64,000 bases of DNA from Pseudomonas sp. DC1.2 (GCF_034351645.1 NZ_CP133782.1:811001-875000), one strand, 5' to 3'. Shown: positions 53,539 to 63,171, counted from the stretch's first letter. The notes: a model not told the origin generated them from the letters alone. Numbers and translations are program-made.

Positions 53539-55281
53539 ATGAAGTTAGCCATTGTTACGGCCTGCCCGAACGGCATGGTCACCAGCGTGCTGTGCGCGCG
53601 GCTGCTGGACGCTGCCGCCCAGCGTCAGGGCTGGAGCACATGCGTCGAAGTCGTTGATGCGGCACACCCGGAACGTCAATTGTCGACGGCGACCATCGAG
53701 TCCGCCGAGTGGGTATTGCTGGTGACCAGCGCCCCGGTGGACATGGGCCGATTCGTCGGCAAGCGGGTCTTTCGCAGCACCCCGGCCCAGGCCCTGCAAG
53801 ATGTTGAGGCGGTCCTGCGGCTGGGGGCGCTTGAGGCTGAGGTTTATGTTGCCAGTGACGTCTGCGCCGAACCCGCCGTGGCGCCTAAAAGCGCCCCGCG
53901 TCTGGTCGCGATCACCGCGTGCCCGACCGGTGTCGCCCACACGTTCATGGCCGCCGAAGCCTTGCAGCAAGCGGCCAAACGATTGGGCTACGACTTGCAG
54001 TTGGAAACCCAAGGCTCGGTCGGCGCTCGTAACCCCCTGAGCGCGGCGGCGATTGCCGATGCGGACGTGGTGCTGTTGGCGTGTGATATCGAAGTCGCCA
54101 CCGAGCGTTTCGCCGGCAAGAAGATTTACCGTTGCGGCACCAGCATCGCGCTGAAACAAGCCGAAGCCACGCTTAATAAAGCCCTGGCCGAAGGCAAGCA
54201 GGAAACCGCTGCGAGCGGCGCCAAAGGCCCGGCCAAGCAAGAGAAGACCGGCGTCTACAAACACCTGCTGACCGGTGTGTCATTCATGCTGCCGATGGTG
54301 GTGGCGGGCGGCTTGATGATTGCGCTGTCGTTTGCATTCGGGATCGATGCGTTCAAGGAGGCGGGAACACTGGCCGCGGCGCTGAAGCAGATCGGTGATG
54401 CGGCGTTTACCTTGATGGTGCCACTGCTGGCAGGGTACATCGCCTACTCAATTGCTGATCGGCCAGGCATTGCGCCGGGGATGATTGGGGGGCTCCTCGC
54501 GAGCACGTTGGGCGCAGGCTTCCTTGGCGGCATCATCGCCGGCTTTCTCGCAGGTTACAGCGCCGCCATCATCGGTCGCAGGCTGCGTCTGCCACAAACG
54601 TTCGATGCGCTGAAACCGATTCTGATCATCCCGCTGCTGGCCAGTCTGTTCGTCGGGTTAGTCATGATTTATGTCGTGGGGCAGCCGGTTGCAGGCTTGC
54701 TGGGCGGCATGACCAGGTTCCTGGAAAATATGGGCACCGCCAATGCGGTGCTGCTGGGCGTGGTGCTCGGGGCCATGATGTGTATTGACCTTGGTGGGCC
54801 GATCAATAAAGCGGCGTATGCATTTTCCGTTGGGTTGATGACCTCGGCGAATGCCAGTTATGCACCGATTGCTGCGGTCATGGCCGCTGGTATGGTGCCG
54901 CCAATTGGCCTGGGAATTGCCACTTTTATAGCTCGACGCAAATTTGCCCAGACCGAGCGCGAAGCCGGTAAAGCGGCGTTGGTATTGGGTATGTGCTTTA
55001 TCTCTGAAGGCGCGATCCCGTTTGCCGCGAAAGATCCTTTACGGGTGCTTCCGGCGAGCATTGCAGGTGGGGCGCTTGCCGGTGCGTTGTCGATGTATTT
55101 CGGTTGCAAGCTGATGTCGCCCCACGGTGGTTTGTTCGTGATGGTCATTCCTAACACGATCAACCATGCGCTGCTGTATCTGCTGGCGATTGTGGCCGGG
55201 AGTTTGCTGACGGCGGTGACGTATGCGCTGCTCAAGCGCCCGGAAGGGGTGGAGTTGGCGGTGGACCCCGTTAACGCCTGA
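53539..55281 (+). CDS. fruA: PTS fructose transporter FruA (EIIB'BC)
   Basis: 580-residue membrane permease. Two N-terminal EIIB-type domains: the first (about 1-105) with IVTACPNGMVTS, Cys9, and the second (about 120-215) with ITACPTGVAHTFMAAE, Cys128, the likely phosphorylated residue. A linker rich in Ala/Lys leads to the EIIC domain (about 240-565) with eight or more membrane helices and GGPINKAAYAFSVGLM. ATG 53539 sits 7 nt after AGAGGG; a GTG directly before it is possible. Confidence 0.96.
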   Translation: MKLAIVTACPNGMVTSVLCARLLDAAAQRQGWSTCVEVVDAAHPERQLSTATIESAEWVLLVTSAPVDMGRFVGKRVFRSTPAQALQDVEAVLRLGALEAEVYVASDVCAEPAVAPKSAPRLVAITACPTGVAHTFMAAEALQQAAKRLGYDLQLETQGSVGARNPLSAAAIADADVVLLACDIEVATERFAGKKIYRCGTSIALKQAEATLNKALAEGKQETAASGAKGPAKQEKTGVYKHLLTGVSFMLPMVVAGGLMIALSFAFGIDAFKEAGTLAAALKQIGDAAFTLMVPLLAGYIAYSIADRPGIAPGMIGGLLASTLGAGFLGGIIAGFLAGYSAAIIGRRLRLPQTFDALKPILIIPLLASLFVGLVMIYVVGQPVAGLLGGMTRFLENMGTANAVLLGVVLGAMMCIDLGGPINKAAYAFSVGLMTSANASYAPIAAVMAAGMVPPIGLGIATFIARRKFAQTEREAGKAALVLGMCFISEGAIPFAAKDPLRVLPASIAGGALAGALSMYFGCKLMSPHGGLFVMVIPNTINHALLYLLAIVAGSLLTAVTYALLKRPEGVELAVDPVNA

Positions 55282-55309
55282 TACCCCTTTACTGTGGAAG
55301 CGCGTTTCA

Positions 55310-55330
55310 CACGGGCGTCATGCGCCCGTG
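55310..55330 (+). terminator. Hairpin after fruA, possible terminator
   Basis: CACGGGCG-TCATG-CGCCCGTG, perfect 8-bp stem 29 bp after fruA. There is no U-run. It may slow or end fru transcription and precedes the ribosome-site hairpin of the next gene. Confidence 0.5.
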
Positions 55331-55337
55331 CTCTAGT

Positions 55338-55353
55338 CTCCCTTTTAAGGGAG
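55338..55353 (+). promoter_or_regulatory. Hairpin that buries the ribosome-binding site of the PhoD-like gene
   Basis: CTCCCTT-TT-AAGGGAG is a perfect 7-bp stem. Its right arm AAGGGAG (55347-55353) is the Shine-Dalgarno sequence for the ATG at 55360. The loop is only two bases as drawn, so in practice the stem would open slightly to a tetraloop. The structure should limit initiation unless melted or bound. Confidence 0.6.
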
Positions 55354-55359
55354 AACACC

Positions 55360-56901
55360 ATGAGCGAATTCAATCTCGGTCGCCGTCGTGTCGTGCAAGC
55401 GGTCGGCGCCGGTTTATTGCTGCCCGGCCTGGCCCCGGCCGTGATCGCGTCGGTCAAGGATCGGCCGCAACTCACTGACGGCGTGCAGTCCGGCGACCTG
55501 CTGGGCGACCGGGCGATGGTCTGGAGCCGCAGCGACCGTCCCGCACGGATGGTGGTGGAGTGGGACACCCGCAGCCTGTTCGCCAATCCTCGTCGTTTTG
55601 TTTCGCCACTGGCGGACTCACGCACCGACTTTACCGCTCGCGTCGAACTCACCGGGCTGCCGGCCGATCAAGCTATTTTCTACCGTGTGCATTTCGAAGA
55701 CGCTCAGAGCGGTGTGACCAGCGAGCCCTGGTTTGGCCACTTGCGCAGCGTGCCGACGGCGCGTCGCGACATCCGTTTTGTCTGGAGCGGCGACACCGTT
55801 GGCCAAGGCTTTGGAATCAACCCGGACATTGGCGGTATGCGTATCTACGAAGCCATGCGTCTGCGCTTGCCGGACTTCTTTATCCACAGCGGCGACACCA
55901 TCTATGCCGACGGCCCCGTGCCGGCGCAACTCACCACCGAAAGCGGTCGGGTGTGGCGCAATATCACCAGCGAAGCCAAGAGCAAAGTCGCCGAGACCCT
56001 TGATGAGTACCGTGGCAATTACCGCTACAACTTGATGGACGAAAACATTCGCCGGTTCAACGCCGAGGTGCCGCAGATCTGGCAGTGGGACGACCACGAA
56101 GTGGTGAATAACTGGTCGCCGGGCAAGCAGTTGGATGAGCGTTACCAAAGCAAAGATATCCACAGCCTGGTGGGACGCGCGCGACAAGCCTGGCTTGAAT
56201 ACGCACCGATGCGTTTGCAGAGTGCCGACAACGGCGGGCGGATTTATCGCAAGCTCGGTTACGGTCCGCTACTGGACGTGTTTGTGTTGGACATGCGCAG
56301 CTATCGCGGTGCCAATGATGACAACCTGGGCGCAGCCAAACCGTTTTTGGGACGCGAACAACTGGACTGGCTCAAGCGTGAGCTGAAGGCGTCGAAGGCA
56401 CAGTGGAAAGTCATTGCCGCCGACATGCCGATTGGTCTGGGCGTACCTGATGGTGAAGTCAGTCCCGGCGTGCCGCGCTGGGAAGCTGTGGCCAACGGCG
56501 ATCCCGGACCGGCGCAGGGACGTGAACTTGAGATTGCCGAGTTGCTGGGTTTCCTGAGGGCGCAACAGGTGCGTAATTTCGTCTGGCTGACGGCCGATGT
56601 GCATTACTGTGCGGCGCACCACTACCACCCGGAGCGGGCCGCGTTTCAGGATTTCGAACCGTTCTGGGAGTTCGTCGCAGGCCCGTTGAATGCCGGCAGC
56701 TTCGGGCCCAATCCGTTGGATAAAACCTTCGGCCCCGAGGTGGTGTTCGAAAAGGCGCCTGCTGTGCAGAACACCTCGCCCTTTGCTGGTTTTCAGTTTT
56801 TTGGCGAGGTGAATATTGATGGGCAGACGGGTGCGCTGAATGTGGTGTTGCGGGATCTGGATGGGGTCGGGGTATTTACGCAGACACTTGCTCCCGTCTG
56901 A
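55360..56901 (+). CDS. Tat-exported PhoD-like alkaline phosphatase/phosphodiesterase
   Basis: 513-residue metallophosphatase of the PhoD family. The N-terminus NLGRRRVVQAVGAGLLLPGL is a twin-arginine signal, so the folded enzyme is exported. A PhoD N-terminal beta-domain covers about 40-140; the catalytic domain has FVWSGDTVGQGF, DFFIHSGDTIYADGP near residue 180, the WDDHEVVNNW metal motif near 245 and WLTADVHYCAAHHYHP near 410. PhoD enzymes usually need Ca/Fe. No Pho box was recognised upstream; a hairpin masks the ribosome site. The substrate is unknown. Confidence 0.9.
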   Translation: MSEFNLGRRRVVQAVGAGLLLPGLAPAVIASVKDRPQLTDGVQSGDLLGDRAMVWSRSDRPARMVVEWDTRSLFANPRRFVSPLADSRTDFTARVELTGLPADQAIFYRVHFEDAQSGVTSEPWFGHLRSVPTARRDIRFVWSGDTVGQGFGINPDIGGMRIYEAMRLRLPDFFIHSGDTIYADGPVPAQLTTESGRVWRNITSEAKSKVAETLDEYRGNYRYNLMDENIRRFNAEVPQIWQWDDHEVVNNWSPGKQLDERYQSKDIHSLVGRARQAWLEYAPMRLQSADNGGRIYRKLGYGPLLDVFVLDMRSYRGANDDNLGAAKPFLGREQLDWLKRELKASKAQWKVIAADMPIGLGVPDGEVSPGVPRWEAVANGDPGPAQGRELEIAELLGFLRAQQVRNFVWLTADVHYCAAHHYHPERAAFQDFEPFWEFVAGPLNAGSFGPNPLDKTFGPEVVFEKAPAVQNTSPFAGFQFFGEVNIDGQTGALNVVLRDLDGVGVFTQTLAPV

Positions 56902-56919
56902 CACTTTGGCCGCGTAATG

Positions 56920-56949
56920 ACTCCTTGCCGCGAAACGACAAGGAGTTTG
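56920..56949 (+). terminator. Possible terminator after the PhoD-like gene
   Basis: Arms ACTCCTTG (56920-56927) and CAAGGAGT (56939-56946) pair perfectly around an 11-nt loop, followed by only two or three T. It lies between convergent genes. Confidence 0.5.
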
Positions 56950-56975
56950 ACGTCACAGGCCGCGATGCCTGTTCG

Positions 56976-57923
56976 TTACTGAAGGCTGCTATAGGTCAAT
57001 TTGTAAGCAGACATCGGTGGGTGGCTGTTTTTCCATTCCTCAGCAAACGCCTTGCCTGCCTCGATCTGTTCCGGCGTCAGCGTACTGCCGGTGTTTGCAA
57101 GGATCTCTACCGCCTCGGCACGTCGTACATAGTTCCGGGTGCTGTTGACCACCAGCCACAGCAGGCCATAGCCCTTGATCGCGTCATAGCTGTAGTCATA
57201 GCGATCGAGGTTCTGCTCGGTATCGAAGAGGTGCAACAGCGCGTAGCTGTAGGTCAGCACGGCGCCAAGGTGGTTGTGCTCCAACCGTTTGTTGAGCCAG
57301 CGCTCCTGATAAGAAACGTTGGCGAGGTACTTGATGTTGCTCAACCAGTACATCGCAGGGGGGTATCCCAGCGCGGCTGACCTTCTCAAGATAATGTCGA
57401 GCATTGTGCTCAAGTCGCTGGTGGCGGGAACGAGCGCAGGGGTTTTCTCATAAAGGATGGCCAGGATATAGAGCGCTTCCCCACAGGCTGCTGTCCCGGC
57501 TTTCTTCAGCCAGGCGATATCCTGGGTCAGTTCGTACATCTCCAGCATGGCATCGCCATCGCCAATCTCGGCCCCGGCTTGTGCGAGTTTCCTGGCTTTA
57601 TCAAGGGAGTCGGCATCACCCAGGCGCATCAATGAGTAGACATGATCTTGAGCACCGGCCAGTCGATACCAGGGTTTGGCATTGTCGCTGATGCTGCCTT
57701 CGCGGCGTCGAATGACTTCGCCCAAGGCGTACTGTGAGTCACGGTCACCAGCCTTGGCGGCGATGGTCAGCGCGGGTTCAGCGTCCTGGTATTCCCCCAG
57801 ATGGTAGAGGTCAAGACCTCGTGTCTGGGCTGCTCTTTGTGGCTCGGTCAGCGGTGAAAGTAGCGAGTTTATTGAGCTGATTAACGTATGGAGCGCAGTA
57901 ATGGCGTCTGAAGGATGATGCAT
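56976..57923 (-). CDS. Sel1/TPR-like helical repeat protein, function unknown
   Basis: 315-residue soluble protein with no signal or membrane segment. It consists of helical repeats of Sel1 or TPR type: AEPALTIAAKAGDRDSQYAL near residue 50, WYRLAGAQDHVYSLMRLGDA near 85 and AAALGYPPAM-like units near 195. It begins MHHPSDAITALHTLISSINS. Related genes occur beside piuC in pseudomonads, but this one faces the PhoD-like gene and lies behind piuB. Such proteins are usually scaffolds or secretion/stress adaptors; no specific role is claimed. Confidence 0.72.
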   Translation of the reverse strand: MHHPSDAITALHTLISSINSLLSPLTEPQRAAQTRGLDLYHLGEYQDAEPALTIAAKAGDRDSQYALGEVIRRREGSISDNAKPWYRLAGAQDHVYSLMRLGDADSLDKARKLAQAGAEIGDGDAMLEMYELTQDIAWLKKAGTAACGEALYILAILYEKTPALVPATSDLSTMLDIILRRSAALGYPPAMYWLSNIKYLANVSYQERWLNKRLEHNHLGAVLTYSYALLHLFDTEQNLDRYDYSYDAIKGYGLLWLVVNSTRNYVRRAEAVEILANTGSTLTPEQIEAGKAFAEEWKNSHPPMSAYKLTYSSLQ

Positions 57924-58108
57924 GGTTAATACCTGTGTTGGTGAAGGAACGTACTCATCAACACAGGTTATTGAGGTTTCAGGGGGGAGAGGTGGTACAT
58001 AGTTATCGATTTGAAAATCGAATCGTTACCAGAAAGTCGTGCCGTGTAGGCCGTTCCCAGCCTGCGGCAGCGCCCCCATTTTCAGGCGGTGCCGCGGGCT
58101 AGGAGTTG

Positions 58109-60637
58109 TCAATAAACGTCGCGGCGGTAGCGCCCTTGCTCGATCAAGCGTTCGACGGTCTCGGTCCCCAGCAGGTTGTTGAGCACCTGATCCACGCCGG
58201 ACGCCATCCCATGCAGGCTGCCGCAGATGTAGATCGATGCACCGTCCGCCAGCCATTGCTTGAGTTCGTCGGCGCGTTCACGCAGGCGATCCTGAACGTA
58301 GATTTTCTGCGCCTGATCGCGCGAGAACACCAAGTCCAAGCGCTCAAGGTCGCCTTCGATCAGCCACTCTTCCAACTCGTCGCGGCAGAGATAGTCGTGC
58401 TCCCGATGACGTTCACCGAACAGCAGCCAGTTGCGCTGCTGGCCATCGGCTATGCGCGCCTTGAGCAAGCTGCGCAGCCCCGCGAGACCCGTGCCGTTGC
58501 CCAGTAAAATCATCGGCACCGGCGTGGGCGGCAAATGGAAGCCACTGTTGCGACGTACCCGCAGGCTGATGCTACTGCCCACTGGGGCGTGTTCGGTCAG
58601 CCAGCCGGAGCCGATGCCGAGTTGACCATCGGGATGCTGTTCCTGACGCACAATCAGCTCCAGCACACCGTCGGCCGCAATCGAGGCGATGGAGTATTCA
58701 CGCATCGCCAACGGCACCAGCGCGTCCAGCAGCGCTTGCGCATGCAGACCGACCAGATGCGCTCTGTTCTCGGGCAACTGGCGACCGGCGAGGGCGTGCT
58801 CCAGTGGTTGCGACAGACCGCCGAGCGCAACGGTGGCACGACCGTCAATGCCCAGGCCATCGAGAAAGTGTTCGATGGCCCCGGCGCTGTTGCGCGGCAG
58901 CACTTCTACCAGATCACCTGCTAACCAACTGCTGCTGGTGGGGGCGATGAGCCCTAGCAAGTACACAGGTGAACCGCTGCTGTCGGGGTTGAGCAACGTG
59001 CGTTGGGTCAGGGTCCAGTTGTCGTAGCTTGGCGCTTGCCAGGTGTCCACGGGCGTTTGCCCGGTCAGCAGGCCGAGTTGTTGTTGCCAGTGCCGTAACG
59101 CGTAGGGATCGCCGCTGTCGACTTCTACTGGCGCAAACAAGGTCTTGCCGCCGTGTTCGGTCAGCCAGGTGTGCAAGCGCCGGGCGAAGCCGCAGAAGTG
59201 TTGATACTGGCGATCACCCAAACCGAGCACCGCATAGTTCAGGCCGCTCAGGTTCGACGCCTGACGCAGTACGTGGCGCTCGAAACTGCGAGCGCTGTCT
59301 GGTGCTTCGCCGTCGCCGAAGGTACTGACGACGAACAGCGCGTTGCTCGAGTCCTGTAGATCCTGCGCACTCACACTCGCCAGTGGCTGAACCTTGACCG
59401 GCAACCCGGCAGCCTGCAATTGGCCAGCGGTCTGCCAAGCCAATTGCTCGGCGAAACCGCTCTGACTGGCAAAACCGATCAACCATGCCGGCGCATCGCT
59501 GCCGGGTTGCTCAAAGCCCTGGCGCGCTTCCTTGATCTGTTTTTTCTTGCGCCGACGATCCAGGTACAGCAACCAGCCTGTGACAAAAAACAGCGGCATG
59601 CTCAGTGCGGTGATCGTCATGATGATCCGCCCGACAATGCCGAAATAGCTGCCGACGTGCAGTGCGTAGAGGCTGGTCAGTAGTTGAGCCTTGAGGCTTT
59701 TGTCGCTGTATCGGTCATGACGGGCGATGACGCCAGTGGTCGGGTCGAGGGTGATCTGGTTCAGCGCACGATCATGGGGTGAGGTGTTCAACAGGTAGAA
59801 CACGGTCGCTGGTTGGCCGGCCACCGCTGGCATACGAATGTTGTAGGCCGACAGCTTCGGGCCGGCAGCGCTATAGATACTGCTCCACATCGCAGCGTAA
59901 TCGGCGGTGGGCGCCGGACCGCTCGGCGCAGGGCCACGACCGCCCCGAACCCGCTCGTTTTGCGGGGCGTCGGAAAGCAGTTGGGTCAGGCCTTTGTTGT
60001 ACCACTCGTAAGACCAGGACAGCCCGGTCAGTGCGGCCAGCAGGTAAAACATCAGGCACCAGGTGCCCGCGACCGAGTGCAAGTCCCAGTTGAAGCTGCG
60101 ACCTTTTTTCTTCCAGTCCAGGGTCAGCCAGGCGCGCCAGCTTTTCCACTGACGGGGCCAGCGCAGGTACAGGCCCGAGAGGCAGAAAAACAGCAGAATC
60201 AGTGTGCAGGCGCCGGTGATCTGGCGACCGTTGTCACCCATCGCCAGGAAACGGTGCAGTTGCAGCATCAGGCCAAAGAAGTCCTGGCCGGTCGCATCGC
60301 CCATGAATTGAGCGGTGTATGGATCGAAGTAGCGCATCTGCCCACGGCGTTCGCCTGGCGGTGGCGTGAAGAACACCCGCGCGGCATTGCCGCTGTCGGT
60401 CTCGACCGACAGCATTGAGACTTTCTTGCCAGAGGCCGCCTCGATTTTTTCCACCAGCTCGGCCGGCGGCAGCACGCCGGCGATCTGCTTCTCGACTTGC
60501 AGCACTGAAGGGTTGAGTGCCCGCAGGATTTCATCCTGAAACGATACCGTCGCGCCGGTAATGCCCATTAGTGCCAGGACGAGTCCGGCGCTGATGCCAA
60601 AAAACCAGTGCAACTGGAACAGGGTTTTCTTCAACAC
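58109..60637 (-). CDS. piuB: PiuB: PepSY membrane domain fused to a flavodoxin/FAD/NADPH reductase
   Basis: 842-residue membrane oxidoreductase encoded behind the receptor piuA. The PepSY-type N-terminal half has four membrane helices ([20 protein letters not shown] near 5-30; [17 protein letters not shown] near 150; a third near 195 and [20 protein letters not shown] near 335-360) with several His (His10, [15 protein letters not shown]) that may hold haem or metal. The cytoplasmic half resembles CysJ: flavodoxin from about 385, FAD domain about 545-710, and an NADPH domain ending RYRRDVY. It may pass electrons outward to reduce siderophore-bound Fe(III). Confidence 0.88.
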   Translation of the reverse strand: MLKKTLFQLHWFFGISAGLVLALMGITGATVSFQDEILRALNPSVLQVEKQIAGVLPPAELVEKIEAASGKKVSMLSVETDSGNAARVFFTPPPGERRGQMRYFDPYTAQFMGDATGQDFFGLMLQLHRFLAMGDNGRQITGACTLILLFFCLSGLYLRWPRQWKSWRAWLTLDWKKKGRSFNWDLHSVAGTWCLMFYLLAALTGLSWSYEWYNKGLTQLLSDAPQNERVRGGRGPAPSGPAPTADYAAMWSSIYSAAGPKLSAYNIRMPAVAGQPATVFYLLNTSPHDRALNQITLDPTTGVIARHDRYSDKSLKAQLLTSLYALHVGSYFGIVGRIIMTITALSMPLFFVTGWLLYLDRRRKKKQIKEARQGFEQPGSDAPAWLIGFASQSGFAEQLAWQTAGQLQAAGLPVKVQPLASVSAQDLQDSSNALFVVSTFGDGEAPDSARSFERHVLRQASNLSGLNYAVLGLGDRQYQHFCGFARRLHTWLTEHGGKTLFAPVEVDSGDPYALRHWQQQLGLLTGQTPVDTWQAPSYDNWTLTQRTLLNPDSSGSPVYLLGLIAPTSSSWLAGDLVEVLPRNSAGAIEHFLDGLGIDGRATVALGGLSQPLEHALAGRQLPENRAHLVGLHAQALLDALVPLAMREYSIASIAADGVLELIVRQEQHPDGQLGIGSGWLTEHAPVGSSISLRVRRNSGFHLPPTPVPMILLGNGTGLAGLRSLLKARIADGQQRNWLLFGERHREHDYLCRDELEEWLIEGDLERLDLVFSRDQAQKIYVQDRLRERADELKQWLADGASIYICGSLHGMASGVDQVLNNLLGTETVERLIEQGRYRRDVY

Positions 60638-60720
60638 GTCGCTCGCCTTGTCCGTTCAAAAATAGTCATCACGACGCGCATTATGCCGTGAGTTGTCGAG
60701 AAACATTCCTTCTTACGCAT

Positions 60721-60754
60721 AAAAAACCCCGTTCAACTGAATGAACGGGGTTTT
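60721..60754 (-). terminator. Intrinsic terminator of piuA
   Basis: Arms AAAACCCCGTTCA and TGAACGGGGTTTT around a 6-nt loop; read on the minus strand the stem ends in six T. It stands between piuA and piuB, so piuB may depend on partial readthrough or its own promoter in the 131-bp gap. Confidence 0.9.
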
Positions 60755-60768
60755 GGGTATCACACTTC

Positions 60769-63087
60769 TCAGAAGTGGAAGTTGGTGCTCAGCAATGCTG
60801 TACGGCCCGCCGCCTGGTTGGCGAAGTGGGTCGAGAACGCCTTGTCGTAGTAGGTTTCGTCGGTCAGGTTTTGTACGTTTAGCTGTAGGTCGAGGTTTTT
60901 GCTGACCTTGTAGCTCGCCATCGCGTCGTAACGCACGTAGGAGTCGACCATGGTGGTGTTGGCCACACTGCCGAAGACGTCATCGACGTAGAAAGCACCG
61001 CCGCCGAGGGTCAGCTTCGGCGTGACGGCGTAGGTGGTCCACACGCTGGCACTGTTTTTCGGGGTGTTGGGCAGTTCGTTGCCATCGCTGGCCTTGCCCA
61101 GTGGGCCGCCGTCGATTTGCTGGCTGTCCATGTAAGCGTAGCCGGCGAACACCTGCCATTTGTCGGTGATCTTGCCGGTGGCCGACAGTTCGACCCCTTG
61201 AACGCGGGTTTTGCCGGCGTTTTCATACGACGTCGTGTCGACTTGAACGCGGGCGTTTTCTTTCTCGGTATGGAAGACATCAGCCGTCAACGAAAGACGA
61301 TCATTGAACAAATTCCACTTCGTGCCGACTTCGTAGTTCTTGGTGGTTTCCGGCTCCATGTCGCTGCTCAGCAGATTGCCATTGCGATCCGCCGTGCCGC
61401 CCAGTGGGTTACCGTCCATGCCTTCACCAAGGGTGTTGCCCGGCGGTGTGGCCGATGTCGCGTAGGACGCATAGATGCTGCCGTTTTCTGTGGGTTTGTA
61501 GACCACGCCAAACTGGCCGGTGACGAATTCACTGGTGTCTTTGCCCTTGGCGGTGGTGTTCCCGGCCGTGGTGTAAGTGTTGTAGTCGGTGTCGAAATGG
61601 TCGTAACGCAGGCCCATGTTCACCAACCATTGCGGCGACAGCTCCAGGGTGTCGAACACATACAGCGCACGCGTATCAGCCTTGGTGTTGGTGCCGGCGT
61701 AGTTGCGCGAGATAGCGCCGTTCCACGGGTCGTTCGCGTTCGGGTTGGACAGCGACGTGCAGTTATAGCCGCTCGATGCGCCGATCATCGACGGTGTGCA
61801 GTTGGTGGTCGCCGCGGACGTTCTAGGGGTGGTATCGGTGTTGACGTTGTAGGAGGACTTGTCGCTTTCTTCGTGGGTGTACTCGATACCGGTGGAGAAG
61901 CTGTTCTTGAACCCGGCGATGTAGAAGTTACCAAACAGATCGGTCTGGTTAGTGGTGGTTTCGGTATTGCTCACTCGGGTGTTGGCACGACGCCAGACGC
62001 TGCCATTGTTGACGTTGCCCTTGCTGTCGTCCGGCTGGGTCAGGATGTAATCCTGCATGCTGGTGCCGTGACGCAGGGTGTTCTTAATGGTCAGCGAGTC
62101 GCTCAGGTCGTGCTCGATGGCAAAAGTGGCGGTATCGGTGCGGCCTTTGCGGAAGTCACGGTCGTTCAGACCGTAGAAATTGCTGTTATTGCCACCGGCA
62201 TTGGGTTTGTCCGGGTTGGACTGGGTGCGAGCAGCCGAGCCCGCGGCCGGAATGCTGTACGGGATGCCGGAGTCTGGCAGGTCGTTGCTTTGCAGGTGGT
62301 AGTAATCGAGATTGACCCGGGTCTCGGTGCCCAAGCCGAAGGCCAGGGATGGCGCAATGCCCCAGCGGTCGTAATCGACGCTGTCACGGCCGGCGACGTT
62401 GCTTTCGTGGCTCATCAGGTTCAGACGGCCAGCCGCGGTGTCAGTGAACTGGTAGTTACCGTCCATGGTGTAGCGTTGGGTCTGGTCTGAGCCCCAGGTA
62501 AAACCACCGTCAAATGAGTTGCCCAAGTGCGCTTTTTTGCTGACCAGGTTGATGCTGCCGCCCGCTGCGCCACGTCCACCGATGGCCGAGTTGGGGCCCT
62601 TGCTGACTTCAATCGATTCAACGGCGAAGATTTCACGGCTCTGTGAGCCGGTATCGCGAACGCCATCCAGGTAGGTGTCGCCTTGCGCGTCGAAACCACG
62701 AATGAATGGACGGTCACCTTGCGGGTTGCCGCCTTCACCAGCACCGAACGTGATGCCGGGCACTGTGCGCAGCGCATCCTGCATATTCAGCGCGCCAGTG
62801 TCCTTGAGCACTTGCTGCGGAATGACGGTGATCGAGCGCGGCGTGTCTACCAGCGGTGCGGTGTATTTAGGCGAGGACGCTTTTTCAACGTTGTAGGACG
62901 TCTGGTCCTGCGCTTCGCCGGTAATGGCCGTTGCGTCCAGGGAAATGGCATTGCCCGGTGTTTTTTCGTCGGTCTTTTCAGCGGCAAAAACCATGTGCCC
63001 AGCGGAGCCGGCGGTGATCGCCACGCCAATTGCAGAAGCGAGCAAACGCGGTGAACTGACTGGTAATTGTGATGATTGGCGTGACAT
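60769..63087 (-). CDS. piuA: TonB-dependent siderophore receptor PiuA
   Basis: 772-residue outer-membrane receptor for catechol-type siderophores and siderophore-antibiotic conjugates (Fiu/PiuA type). A signal peptide ends near AGSAGHMVFAAEK (about residue 36); the plug domain has TPRSITVIPQQVLKDTGALN and RGFDAQGDTYLDGVRDTG; the barrel fills residues 200-772 and ends in the aromatic LLSTNFHF. I chose ATG 63087, which has GGGGAGGGG upstream; an in-frame codon at 63150 would add 21 unrelated residues. It stands divergent from piuC and is probably under Fur control. Confidence 0.94.
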   Translation of the reverse strand: MSRQSSQLPVSSPRLLASAIGVAITAGSAGHMVFAAEKTDEKTPGNAISLDATAITGEAQDQTSYNVEKASSPKYTAPLVDTPRSITVIPQQVLKDTGALNMQDALRTVPGITFGAGEGGNPQGDRPFIRGFDAQGDTYLDGVRDTGSQSREIFAVESIEVSKGPNSAIGGRGAAGGSINLVSKKAHLGNSFDGGFTWGSDQTQRYTMDGNYQFTDTAAGRLNLMSHESNVAGRDSVDYDRWGIAPSLAFGLGTETRVNLDYYHLQSNDLPDSGIPYSIPAAGSAARTQSNPDKPNAGGNNSNFYGLNDRDFRKGRTDTATFAIEHDLSDSLTIKNTLRHGTSMQDYILTQPDDSKGNVNNGSVWRRANTRVSNTETTTNQTDLFGNFYIAGFKNSFSTGIEYTHEESDKSSYNVNTDTTPRTSAATTNCTPSMIGASSGYNCTSLSNPNANDPWNGAISRNYAGTNTKADTRALYVFDTLELSPQWLVNMGLRYDHFDTDYNTYTTAGNTTAKGKDTSEFVTGQFGVVYKPTENGSIYASYATSATPPGNTLGEGMDGNPLGGTADRNGNLLSSDMEPETTKNYEVGTKWNLFNDRLSLTADVFHTEKENARVQVDTTSYENAGKTRVQGVELSATGKITDKWQVFAGYAYMDSQQIDGGPLGKASDGNELPNTPKNSASVWTTYAVTPKLTLGGGAFYVDDVFGSVANTTMVDSYVRYDAMASYKVSKNLDLQLNVQNLTDETYYDKAFSTHFANQAAGRTALLSTNFHF

Positions 63088-63131
63088 GTGAATTCCCCTC
63101 CCCAAGGATTTGAGGTCGCGGAATATAGGGT

Positions 63132-63143
63132 AAATACGTATTT
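63132..63143. promoter_or_regulatory. Palindrome AAATACGTATTT upstream of piuA
   Basis: A perfect 12-bp palindrome 45 bp before the piuA start codon, within the AT-rich promoter region. It might be a regulator half-site or a -10 region; no protein is assigned. Confidence 0.4.
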
Positions 63144-63152
63144 GTATCAATT

Positions 63153-63171
63153 GCGAAATATTACTATTCGC
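63153..63171. promoter_or_regulatory. Candidate Fur box between piuA and piuC
   Basis: On the minus strand GCGAATAGTAATATTTCGC agrees with the 19-bp Fur consensus at 11 positions and is itself nearly palindromic (GCGAA...TTCGC). It is 66 bp upstream of piuA. The match is weak, but placement and known Fur control of piuA in P. aeruginosa support it. Confidence 0.4.

Noticed and set aside
61117..62490. 457-codon plus-strand frame within piuA
   Set aside because: Antisense to the receptor barrel; Val/Gly-rich nonsense sequence. PiuA on the minus strand is complete and well conserved.
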